Assembly (NCBI GenBank): GCA_964472195.1
Contig: CAYYJH010000038.1
Location: forward strand, 1 to 25,470
Source: BS750m-G4 sp964472195
GTDB taxonomy: Bacteria > Bacteroidota > Ignavibacteria > Tepidaquicellales > Tepidaquicellaceae
Length of the DNA stretch: 25,470 nt
Direction of reading: 5' to 3'
Under the pieces are notes generated by a model. It was not told where the DNA came from. It saw nothing but the letters and a program-made list of their open reading frames with translations, and did not search any database. Position 1 is the stretch's first letter; each line of letters begins with the position of its first letter. Positions 7,825-15,450 of this stretch are shown one piece after another. The position numbers were made by a program, and so were the translations under genes.

Positions 7825-8715
7825 ATGGAAAAAATTTACATTCTTTTAATAGCATTAATTTTTTGTTTAACTGGTAGCATTACATTAGCACAAAACAACG
7901 CCCAAATCCCAAATGAAAAACCAGACGGTTATTTTGGGAAACCATTTTTTACAATTGATGCAAAAGCATCTCTTGATATTTCTACAATGGATTTAAGAGG
8001 TAATGGAGTGAGTGATATGTGGAATTTTAAAAGTTATGGAATGAACGAAGGATTTGGTGCTGAGATTAGATTTAAAATGAGTGTTTTAACTTTAAAGACA
8101 TCACAACTCCGAACTTATCTATCACTGGGTTATACACAGTTCTCTGCCGAAGATAACAGAGCTTATGTTCCTGATATCTGGATTTCTCCAGGTTGGCCCA
8201 AAACAGGTTTCAATGGTACGGGAACTTACACACCAAGTGACACAACCGGAACAAGCAGATTCCGAATGAACATGCCCTACTGCGCGTTAGGAATGGAGTA
8301 TGCTATTTATACTGACAGTAAAAACAGGTCATCAATAAACTTAGGAGTTGATTTTACTATGAATATTATCTGGGGGAAAGAAATTGAAACTTATACTTAT
8401 GATCATATTTTTGGTCTGGATACAATCCATGCTGGTGAAGAAACAGACCGAAATATGAATGCTCAGCCAAGAGTTGGACTTGGATTGAGTTTGACCTATA
8501 ATTATAGATTTATTCAACCATTCGGTTTTAATGCTGGTATAAGATATCATTTTGTCAATATGATTGGTAAGAATGATTCAGAAGCCGATCCTAACGGAAA
8601 GTTTTTTTTAATGGATAAAGGAAACGGTAAATTATCTCCACTTTTGAATAAAACACGTCTAATGGGTTATTATAAATTATTTCTGGGTGTTTCGTTTTTT
8701 ATAGGAAGCATCTGA
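7825..8715 (+). CDS. Outer-membrane beta-barrel protein, paralog 3 of 3 (divergent)
   Basis: A 296-aa exported barrel-type protein and the most diverged of the three tandem paralogs. Signal peptide about 1-22 (ending LAQ), then a short Asn/Pro-rich linker. The family landmarks remain: FFTIDAKASLDISTMDLRG, KSYGMNEGFGAEIRFKMS, a GWPKTGFNGTGTYT loop, SRFRMNMPY and a C terminus of KLSPLLNKTRLMGYYKLF with final strand FLGVSFFIGS. It carries an extra acidic loop (about 195-213, DHIFGLDTIHAGEETDRN) absent from paralogs 1 and 2. Only 60 bp separate it from paralog 2, so cotranscription is likely. Function unknown; an older duplicate than the first two. Confidence 0.8.
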   Translation: MEKIYILLIALIFCLTGSITLAQNNAQIPNEKPDGYFGKPFFTIDAKASLDISTMDLRGNGVSDMWNFKSYGMNEGFGAEIRFKMSVLTLKTSQLRTYLSLGYTQFSAEDNRAYVPDIWISPGWPKTGFNGTGTYTPSDTTGTSRFRMNMPYCALGMEYAIYTDSKNRSSINLGVDFTMNIIWGKEIETYTYDHIFGLDTIHAGEETDRNMNAQPRVGLGLSLTYNYRFIQPFGFNAGIRYHFVNMIGKNDSEADPNGKFFLMDKGNGKLSPLLNKTRLMGYYKLFLGVSFFIGSI

Positions 8716-8805
8716 TATAATTTGTTCTTTATGTTTCGTTTGACAAAGTGTAGAGAGGGAACAAAAAGGTTTTGAATACAGTATATTTAAGAAAAAGAAT
8801 TCATC

Positions 8806-9618
8806 ATGAAGCATTTTATTAAAACCTTCTCATTAATTTTTCTCATTTCATTCTTAAACACTCAATTAGGTTTCTCACAACTCAACAAAAAAGAAGATAC
8901 TAAATACTATATTGGTATTGGAACTTCATTATCAACTTTCGTTGGAGGTGATTTTGGGAAAACGTTCTCTTTGAGATATTCAAATGATACATATGATTAT
9001 GATAATGGCTATTACTATAACAAATCTACTAAATATTATGACAATAATTCGAATAGTTTGAATCCTTTGCAATTTGATTTGGTTGCAGGGTATAAAATTA
9101 CTAATGATATTGCTATTGAACTTGAATCATCATTAATATGGCATACAAATGGAGATATAAATCCCGCATATAGTTTTGGCTCGGAAGGTGATATTAATTA
9201 TATCGATAGATTTGATAATTCTAAACTGTTTGCATTACCAATTATAGCTTCATTAAAAGTTTATCCATTAGGCAGGAGCAATTCCTCAATTTACTTAAAG
9301 GGAGGATATGGGATACAGTATACACAGGAATCGCTTGAAAAAGTAAGGGAATTTTATACTACAGTTAACAATGGTTATTATTTTTATACAGAAACTTTTG
9401 AATTCCCGATAGCTGAATATTCTGCTAATAGATTACTTCACGGTTTTAAAACAGCAGTTGGATTTTCTTATGATCTTTTCGGAACCTTAACGGGAGATAT
9501 TGAGCTTAGATATTCAAATTTCTTTACAAACGAGGATAAGGCTGCTCCACTTGCAATGTTTACTACACCAGTTATAAGAAATATTGCCCTCGGGACAGTA
9601 GTTTATTTAAGTTATTAA
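8806..9618 (+). CDS. Outer-membrane beta-barrel protein (OMP_b-brl type), Tyr/Asn-rich
   Basis: A 270-aa exported protein with a signal peptide (about 1-24, ending GFS, before QLNKKED). The body has the short alternating amphipathic strands of small outer-membrane barrels: YYIGIGTSLSTFVGG, LQFDLVAGYKITNDIAIELE, ELRYSNFF, and a last strand RNIALGTVVYLSY ending in an aromatic residue. A Tyr/Asn-rich loop (about 60-85, YDYDNGYYYNKSTKYYDNN) is likely extracellular. It does not share the landmarks of the preceding three paralogs, so it is a separate family beside them. It converges with the deaminase gene, leaving 15 bp between stops. Function not recognised. Confidence 0.8.
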   Translation: MKHFIKTFSLIFLISFLNTQLGFSQLNKKEDTKYYIGIGTSLSTFVGGDFGKTFSLRYSNDTYDYDNGYYYNKSTKYYDNNSNSLNPLQFDLVAGYKITNDIAIELESSLIWHTNGDINPAYSFGSEGDINYIDRFDNSKLFALPIIASLKVYPLGRSNSSIYLKGGYGIQYTQESLEKVREFYTTVNNGYYFYTETFEFPIAEYSANRLLHGFKTAVGFSYDLFGTLTGDIELRYSNFFTNEDKAAPLAMFTTPVIRNIALGTVVYLSY

Positions 9619-9633
9619 AAAGGTTTAAAATTA

Positions 9634-10110
9634 TTAATATCTGATTTTATCTGTTTTCATTTCCCATGCTTTGAATACTTTAATGGCTTCATCTCTGGAG
9701 TGTTGAATCATGGGAATTTTTCTTTTTGAATTGGGGAGAGAAAATTCGTTGTAAATGTGATCATCATCGAAAGAAATTTTCGCTGCATCTTTTCTGGTAT
9801 TTGCATAATAAATCTTTTTTATTCTTGCCCAGTATATTGCCGATAAACACATCGGGCATGGTTCGCAGCTTGTATAAATTATGCAATCTTCGAGATTAAA
9901 ATTATTTAGTTTTTTGGATGCACTACGTATTGCTTCTATTTCAGCGTGTGCTGTGGGGTCATTCTTTTGTATTACTTTGTTTACCGACCTGGAAATTATT
10001 TTACTATCCATTACTACAACTGCACCAAACGGTCCGCCGTATCCATTTTGAATATTTTCCATTGATAATCTTATAGCTTCAATCATAAACTTTTCTGAGA
10101 ATTCATTCAT
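9634..10110 (-). CDS. guaD: Guanine deaminase (small, cytidine-deaminase fold)
   Basis: Hydrolyses guanine to xanthine and ammonia in purine salvage or catabolism; cytoplasmic zinc enzyme. The 158-aa length matches the ~156-aa B. subtilis GuaD type rather than the long amidohydrolase-type guanine deaminases. The zinc site is complete: His55-Ala-Glu57 (TAHAE) and Cys85-x-x-Cys88 (SCEPCPMC). The family features GGPFGAVVV (25-33), FDDDHIYNE and a C-terminal Tyr158, matching the swapped C-terminal tyrosine of B. subtilis GuaD, favour guanine over the tRNA-adenosine deaminase TadA. It stands alone on the minus strand between envelope genes; no xanthine pathway genes are visible. No Shine-Dalgarno before the ATG. 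TadA is the main alternative. Confidence 0.88.
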   Translation of the reverse strand: MNEFSEKFMIEAIRLSMENIQNGYGGPFGAVVVMDSKIISRSVNKVIQKNDPTAHAEIEAIRSASKKLNNFNLEDCIIYTSCEPCPMCLSAIYWARIKKIYYANTRKDAAKISFDDDHIYNEFSLPNSKRKIPMIQHSRDEAIKVFKAWEMKTDKIRY

Positions 10111-10295
10111 TTGATTTATTTGGTTTTATGTGTCAGATTTGATATAATTAAACCGTTGTGTTCAATTGGCTTAAGTTAAAAATTTGATTTTAAAATAAAA
10201 ACAGTATAGTTCTTACATTTTCAATTGATGCAATTATTTTACTAAAATGAATTGATTTATTAATTATTCTGTTTGATATTAAGAATAATGCTTCT

Positions 10296-13172
10296 ATGAG
10301 AAACCCTATATTAAAAATATTGTTCATTATTCTTATCTCTTTTCTTTTATACGAAAGTTCCTTTCCTCAGTTTGTGTACTTCGGTAGGAATAAAGTTCAT
10401 TATTCTGATTTTGATTGGTATGTGCTTTCAACGGAACATTTTCAGATTTATTATTATAAAGAAGAGAAAGAGTTAGCAGAGCAAGGAGCATTTTATGCCG
10501 AAGAGAGTTATAAAATTCTTCAGCAAAAGTTTAACCATTCTCTCATTGATACAATTCCATTGATATTCTATTCTTCACCAATTCATTTCAAACAAACCAA
10601 TACTACTCCCGGATTAATCCCTGATGGCGTTGGAGGTTTTTTTGAGTTTATCAAAGGTCGTGTTGTTATACCTTATGAAGGGTCGTTAAATAATTTCAAA
10701 CATGTTATAAGACATGAACTTGTTCATGTGTTCATGACGAGTAAAGCTATTTCCGGATTAAAAATTCATGGGCAGGTGACAGAAAGACTCCCGCCATTGT
10801 GGTTTGTTGAAGGTCTTGCTGAATACTGGTCTTCTAATTGGGATACTCAATCGGAAATGGTGATGAAGGATGCCGTTCTTAATAATTATATTGTTGGGTT
10901 GAACAACTGGGAATTTATTTATGGAACTTATTTAATGTACAAAATGGGACAGAAAGCTTGCGAATATATCTCTAAAACTTATGGTGAAGAAAAAATACTG
11001 GAGCTTATCGAAAATTTATGGATGGATGACAATTTTTCTAATGTTCTGAAATATACAATCGGAAAAGATTATGCCCAGTTTGACAGAGAGTTCCTCTATG
11101 ACTTAAAGAAGCTTTATTACCCCGTTCTTGAAAGTTCTGATGATCCATCTCAGGTGAGCAGGAATGTCTTTTCTAACGGCTTTGCCCATAAACCCACTTA
11201 CACAGATGTCAATAAATCTGAAGAAATATATTTTATAGGAAATCTTTCAGGTTATACGAGTATTTTCAAGGTTAAACTGAACGGAAGTAATGATGCTGAA
11301 TTGGTTATTGAAGGAGAGACTAAAGACGAATTTGAGCAGTTTCATTTTTTCCGAACAGGAATTGATGTCTCATTGTCAGGGTTGTTAGCTTTTGTTACAC
11401 AGAAAGGTGATGCTGATGCACTTCACATTTACGATATAAAGTCTAATAAACTCATTGCTAATTATTCTTTTAAAAAAATAATTAGAATTGGATCACCTTC
11501 CTGGAGTCAGGATTCCCAAAAGATTGTTTTCCCCGCAGTGGAATTTACTGGAAAGAGTGATTTGTACATTTTTGATATTGAAAAAGAAGAGCTCAAACGT
11601 CTGACGAATGATTATTATGATGACAGGGACCCGGATATTTCACCCGACGGCAGGTTTATCGTATTCTCTTCCGATAGAACATCATTCGGAAAAGACAACA
11701 AGTATAACATTTTTCTTTATGATTTAAATCGTAGCGAGATAAATTACTTGACTGTTGGTGAGCATATCGATTATTCACCGCAATTCTCTGATGACGGTAA
11801 GAAAATCGTTTTCACCTCAAATGCTTCGGGTGTACAGAATATCTGGATGATGGATGTTTCTAATTCTTATCCGTTTTCCGAACAAATATCAGGCAGCACT
11901 TTAGATACGAATGTATTGAACACTGAACCGCTTCGGATGAAGAGGTTGACTAATTTTACAACGGCAGCTTATGACCCTAAATGGTGCGGTGATGACAGGA
12001 TAGTATTCTCCTCTTTTGAAAAGGGAAATATAACCGTTCGGATGATAAAAAACGTGAAGGAGGTATATGATAACAGCAGTGTTTCATTGAATATAGATTA
12101 CAAATTAAAGGGAAGTAATTGGACAACGTCTGAGATAAAAAGTGTACCGAAAAAGAACGAATTAAAGTATAAAAAAAGATTCTCACTTGATCTTGCAACT
12201 ACATCTCTCACGACAGACCCTGTATTCGGGACGAATGCTGGCGGCATTATATCGTTGAGTGACCTTCTCGGGAATGAAAAATATTATTTCCTTGTTTACA
12301 ACACATCTAATGCAGATACAGAATTCTGGAAAAGCTTTAATGTTGCAGTTTCAAAGTTATCACTCGAGAGTCGATTGAACTATGCTTACGGCATCTATCA
12401 CTTATCGGGAAAGCGTTATGACCTCAGTGAAGCAGACATTTCTTATTATGAAAGAATCTATGGAGGTTATCTTAGTCTCTCTTACCCGCTTTCATTTTTC
12501 AGGCGGATTGAGACATCGACGAGTTTATCGCAGTCCGTGAAAGATATTGATATTGTAGACAGCAGAAGGTCACTTCTTTTATCGAATACGATTAGTTATG
12601 TGAAGGATAATTCTTTATGGGGAATCACGGGTCCTATGGATGGTGAGAGATACAATGTTACGCTTGGATATACAACTGACATTGAAAACTCGAATGAAAA
12701 TTATTACAGTATAATTTTAGATTACAGGAAGTATCTCAGGATATCCAGACCGGTTGCTCTTGCATTAAGAGGTCAGTTTTTGATGAACGAAGGTAAGAAT
12801 CCAAGAAGATTCTTCATGGGTGGGACGTGGTCTTTGAGAGGTTGGCCCTGGAATTCTATTAGAGGTACAAAGCTCTGGCAGGCGAATGCAGAATTGAGAT
12901 TTCCTTTAATAAATTTAATTACGTTAAGATTTCCTCTTGGTATTTCGCTTTATTTCCCGGGTGTAAGGGGAGCTTTATTTTTCGATGCAGGGAATGCGTG
13001 GGATACACGGGAGAATTATAAAGAAACAAAAGGAAGTATTGGTGCGGGTATCAGGTTGAATTTTCTAGGAGCAATTGTATTCAGGTATGACCTCGGCAAG
13101 AGAATAGAGAACAATTTTAAAAAACTGCAGGGGAATCTTTTCCACCAGTTCTTCTTCGGGTGGGATTTTTAA
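10296..13172 (+). CDS. Outer-membrane fusion: HEXXH peptidase-like domain, TolB-like propeller, Omp85/BamA-like barrel
   Basis: A 958-aa envelope protein with three parts. After a signal peptide (1-25), residues about 30-270 form a gluzincin-type (peptidase MA-like) domain with HELVH at 140-144 and a downstream Glu172 in WFVEGLAEYW, the expected zinc ligands; the catalytic residues look intact. Residues about 290-590 carry WD40-like/TolB PD40 repeats (SPSWSQDSQKIVF, DPDISPDGRFIVFSSDR, SPQFSDDGKKIVFTS, DPKWCGDDRIVFSS). Residues about 640-958 form a surface-antigen barrel with LRGW at 847-850, matching the Omp85 loop-6 (V/I/L)RG(F/Y/W) motif, and an aromatic C terminus (FFFGWDF). POTRA domains are not apparent; the propeller sits where they would be. 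Probable location: outer membrane, with peptidase and propeller in the periplasm. Substrate unknown. Monocistronic, with 123 bp to the start codon from the nearest other element not visible; no promoter consensus was found. Confidence 0.88.
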   Translation: MRNPILKILFIILISFLLYESSFPQFVYFGRNKVHYSDFDWYVLSTEHFQIYYYKEEKELAEQGAFYAEESYKILQQKFNHSLIDTIPLIFYSSPIHFKQTNTTPGLIPDGVGGFFEFIKGRVVIPYEGSLNNFKHVIRHELVHVFMTSKAISGLKIHGQVTERLPPLWFVEGLAEYWSSNWDTQSEMVMKDAVLNNYIVGLNNWEFIYGTYLMYKMGQKACEYISKTYGEEKILELIENLWMDDNFSNVLKYTIGKDYAQFDREFLYDLKKLYYPVLESSDDPSQVSRNVFSNGFAHKPTYTDVNKSEEIYFIGNLSGYTSIFKVKLNGSNDAELVIEGETKDEFEQFHFFRTGIDVSLSGLLAFVTQKGDADALHIYDIKSNKLIANYSFKKIIRIGSPSWSQDSQKIVFPAVEFTGKSDLYIFDIEKEELKRLTNDYYDDRDPDISPDGRFIVFSSDRTSFGKDNKYNIFLYDLNRSEINYLTVGEHIDYSPQFSDDGKKIVFTSNASGVQNIWMMDVSNSYPFSEQISGSTLDTNVLNTEPLRMKRLTNFTTAAYDPKWCGDDRIVFSSFEKGNITVRMIKNVKEVYDNSSVSLNIDYKLKGSNWTTSEIKSVPKKNELKYKKRFSLDLATTSLTTDPVFGTNAGGIISLSDLLGNEKYYFLVYNTSNADTEFWKSFNVAVSKLSLESRLNYAYGIYHLSGKRYDLSEADISYYERIYGGYLSLSYPLSFFRRIETSTSLSQSVKDIDIVDSRRSLLLSNTISYVKDNSLWGITGPMDGERYNVTLGYTTDIENSNENYYSIILDYRKYLRISRPVALALRGQFLMNEGKNPRRFFMGGTWSLRGWPWNSIRGTKLWQANAELRFPLINLITLRFPLGISLYFPGVRGALFFDAGNAWDTRENYKETKGSIGAGIRLNFLGAIVFRYDLGKRIENNFKKLQGNLFHQFFFGWDF

Positions 13173-13215
13173 TAGTCATTTAAGTATTTAACATTATTGT
13201 TTATTTTAAATTGAA

Positions 13216-13419
13216 ATGAAAAACTCTGGATTAGTAAATAGAACAGCGCTGAAAAAAGTTAAAATCACAGAAGATAAAAACGATTTTATATACTGGCAGA
13301 CGCAGTCAAACGAGTTTCGATTAGAAGCTTTAGAGGCAATTAGAAAAGAATATAATACGTGGAGATATGGAACTCAACAAAGATTTCAAAGAGTTTATAC
13401 AATTGTTAAACGACCATGA
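13216..13419 (+). CDS. Small protein overlapping a nucleotidyltransferase gene
   Basis: A 67-aa soluble, basic protein with a Trp/Gln-rich centre (FIYWQTQSNEFRLEALEAIRKEY, in two helical parts) and a C terminus TQQRFQRVYTIVKR. It overlaps the following nucleotidyltransferase start by 53 bp in a different frame. I recall such small-protein/nucleotidyltransferase pairs in Bacteroidota-type genomes, where the small partner precedes the enzyme, but no function is established to my knowledge. The arrangement resembles toxin-antitoxin or defence pairs (MNT-type), so an antitoxin-like or partner role is a guess. This gene appears intact although its partner is broken. ATG start with no Shine-Dalgarno. 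Confidence 0.65.
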   Translation: MKNSGLVNRTALKKVKITEDKNDFIYWQTQSNEFRLEALEAIRKEYNTWRYGTQQRFQRVYTIVKRP

Positions 13420-13731
13420 TGTTCTGTATTTAGTAATCGGCGGTTATGCTGTGGCATTTCATGGTTACCCCCGATATACAAAGGATATAGACATATGGGT
13501 TTGGTTGGACAAGGGGAATGCTGAGAAGTTATTAAAAGTTTTAAAAGATTTTGGCTCTGGTTCTCTTGGATTGAAATTGAATGATTTCTTAGACCCGGAG
13601 CAAGTAGTACAGTTAGGATACCCCCCCAACAAGAATATACATCTTAACAGACCTTAAGGGTATAACTTTCAAAGACTGTTATTCTTCAAGAGTCGAAACA
13701 ATTATTGAATGCACAAAAATTAATTTCACCT
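13367..13731 (+). pseudogene. Nucleotidyltransferase (DUF6036/AbiEii-like), frameshifted and 3'-truncated
   Basis: The N-terminal 88 or so residues read as a minimal nucleotidyltransferase: GGYAVAFHG (25-33) and the metal-binding Asp40-Ile-Asp42 (TKDIDIWV). After LGYPP the frame ends at a stop (13657). In the +1-shifted frame, from 13632, the sequence continues with family-like residues RIYILTDLKGITFKDCYSSR and VETIIECTKINF. Removing one C from the C7 run at 13621-13627 restores one reading frame, so a single inserted C broke the gene. Family-like sequence then stops at about 13729, immediately before the holA start codon, and the usual C-terminal part (about 30-40 residues) is missing. So there are two lesions: a frameshift and a terminal deletion. 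The frameshift could be an assembly error; the truncation is harder to explain that way. Confidence 0.7.
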
Positions 13732-13732
13732 C

Positions 13733-14776
13733 GTGGCTAAGTCAGGCAATAAATACAAAATATCGTATCAGAAATTCATTGAGCAGATTGAGAAGAGTTC
13801 TGTACCGAATAATTTATTACTGTTTTTAAGTGAAAAGATTTTACTTGAGGATATAATTAAATTGATATCACAAAGGTTTATAGGTTCTTCTGAAGATTCT
13901 AAAGACAATGTTAAGCATTATTTTTCGGATGATAAAAACATAGAAAACATAATCAGCGAATGCAGTAACGTAAGCTTTTTCACTGAAAGAAAAATAATCG
14001 TTTACAAAATCGTAAAGAAACCGGGTGTCAGGGGTGTCCAGAAAGCCGAAAAAAATGCACTGTTGAATTATATTAAAAACTACAATCCCGATACAGTTCT
14101 TCTTGTTGTTGTGGTGGACAAAGACTATAATTTAAATAATTTTAAGGAGTTTATTGATTCGGGTATAAAAACTTTCATAATCGATACGGAAGACGATAAA
14201 GATATGGTAATTTGGCTTAAAGAAAGATTCACAGGGTATAAAATTAGTGATCAAACAATTCAATATTTCTTGAAATTCCTGAATCTATCGTATGATGAAA
14301 TTATCACCGAGGTTGATAAACTTAAAACATATTGCATTGAATCAAAAGAAATAACTCCCGATGATGTAAATTTATGTGTTGGATTTTCCAAGGATTTTAA
14401 CGAAAATGATTTCTTAGAGGCTATATTTTCCAGAGATAAAAACAGGGCACTTGATATTTATAAGAAATTGACATTAAAAAAAGATATTGAAATCTATCTT
14501 CTTGTTCTTTTAAATTCGGCATACATAGGATTGAGTAAATTATCCGATCCGGATGTAAAGAAACTCAAAGATTGGGATCTCAAAAGAGAACTTAGATTAT
14601 GGAACAATCCGGATAAGATGTTATCCTTATATAAAAATTATAGCAGAGAAATAAATGAACTTAAAATAATGTTAGCTTTTGATTATATTTACAGGACAGA
14701 GAAAGCATTAAAATCGACAAATACAGATACAAAAACGGTATTCACGTCATTAATAAATAAATTAGCCGGACTTTAA
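13733..14776 (+). CDS. holA: DNA polymerase III delta subunit
   Basis: The clamp-loader subunit that opens the sliding clamp during replication; cytoplasmic. The 347-aa length and layout match HolA: an N-terminal AAA+-like domain beginning NNLLLFLSEKILLEDIIKLI (26-45), the SFFTERKIIVYK strand (81-92) that precedes the second P-loop-like region, a helical lid region (about 195-245, LNLSYDEIITEVDKLKTYC), and a C-terminal collar domain (about 250-347) ending with the ALKSTNTDTKTVFTSLINKLA pattern typical of the family. The start is GTG at 13733; no ATG lies nearby upstream in frame, and the N terminus SGNKYKISYQKFIEQI fits homologs. It begins 2-3 bases after the truncated nucleotidyltransferase remnant, suggesting that a deletion placed holA's start there. 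It is followed within 48 bp by an ECF sigma gene. Confidence 0.85.
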   Translation: MAKSGNKYKISYQKFIEQIEKSSVPNNLLLFLSEKILLEDIIKLISQRFIGSSEDSKDNVKHYFSDDKNIENIISECSNVSFFTERKIIVYKIVKKPGVRGVQKAEKNALLNYIKNYNPDTVLLVVVVDKDYNLNNFKEFIDSGIKTFIIDTEDDKDMVIWLKERFTGYKISDQTIQYFLKFLNLSYDEIITEVDKLKTYCIESKEITPDDVNLCVGFSKDFNENDFLEAIFSRDKNRALDIYKKLTLKKDIEIYLLVLLNSAYIGLSKLSDPDVKKLKDWDLKRELRLWNNPDKMLSLYKNYSREINELKIMLAFDYIYRTEKALKSTNTDTKTVFTSLINKLAGL

Positions 14777-14824
14777 GTCTATAGGAACAAAATATTTAAT
14801 TAAAAGTTAAAATTAAACGAAAAG

Positions 14825-15424
14825 GTGCTGAGAAATAATCCGGAGTATAAAGATTTAACGGATGAACAATTAATCTTTAAGTTTCAGGAAGAAGACATAG
14901 AAGCTTTTAACGAGATTGTTTTCAGATATAAAGATAGATTGGTAAACTTTCTTTTTAGATATACCGGAAACAGAGATGATTCCGAAGACCTTGCTCAGGA
15001 CACCTTTTTAAAGTTATATCGTTCTAAACATTTATACAGAGAGATTGCTAAATTTTCAACCTGGTTTTACACTATAGCAATTAATATTGCTAAGACTAAT
15101 CTTCGGAAAAAAAGCAGAAAAAGAGCAATTTCACTAAGCAGTTTCGATCCGGAGAATGAAAAAGATTTTGAACTAACAGCAAATGTACTCGGACCGGATG
15201 AAAGTGCTAATGCGAGTACAGAGAGTTATTATATTCAGAAAGCGATTGACTCTCTCGATGAAAACTTCAGGGAAGTAATCGTATTGAGAGATATTCAGGA
15301 TTTTGAATACGAAGAGATAGCACAAATAACAGGTCTTCCTCTGGGAACTGTAAAATCCAGGATAAACCGGGGAAGGGAAAAGTTAAAAGTAATGTTAAGC
15401 GAGATTTATAAACCAAAAGAATAG
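14825..15424 (+). CDS. ECF (group 4) RNA polymerase sigma factor
   Basis: Directs RNA polymerase to a stress or envelope regulon. 199 aa with sigma region 2 at about 24-97 (FNEIVFRYKDRLVNFLFRYTG, SEDLAQDTFLKLYR, FSTWFYTIAINIAKTNLRKK) and region 4 at about 140-190 (SLDENFREVIVLRDIQDFEY, EEIAQITGLPLGTVKSRINRGREKL). The linker between them is longer than minimal and acidic. The start is GTG at 14825; the N terminus NNPEYKDLTDEQLIFKFQ is family-like, which supports it. It is followed 26 bp later by a membrane protein gene that looks like its anti-sigma factor, the common ECF arrangement. The regulon cannot be read here. It may be cotranscribed with holA. Confidence 0.93.
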   Translation: MLRNNPEYKDLTDEQLIFKFQEEDIEAFNEIVFRYKDRLVNFLFRYTGNRDDSEDLAQDTFLKLYRSKHLYREIAKFSTWFYTIAINIAKTNLRKKSRKRAISLSSFDPENEKDFELTANVLGPDESANASTESYYIQKAIDSLDENFREVIVLRDIQDFEYEEIAQITGLPLGTVKSRINRGREKLKVMLSEIYKPKE

Positions 15425-15450
15425 ATAAGGACAATTTCTAAAAATTAGTT

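Noticed and set aside
5894..9618. Idea that four adjacent barrel genes form one secretion machine
   Set aside because: No inner-membrane, energising or chaperone component nearby; the fourth gene is a different family. Tandem duplication explains the first three.
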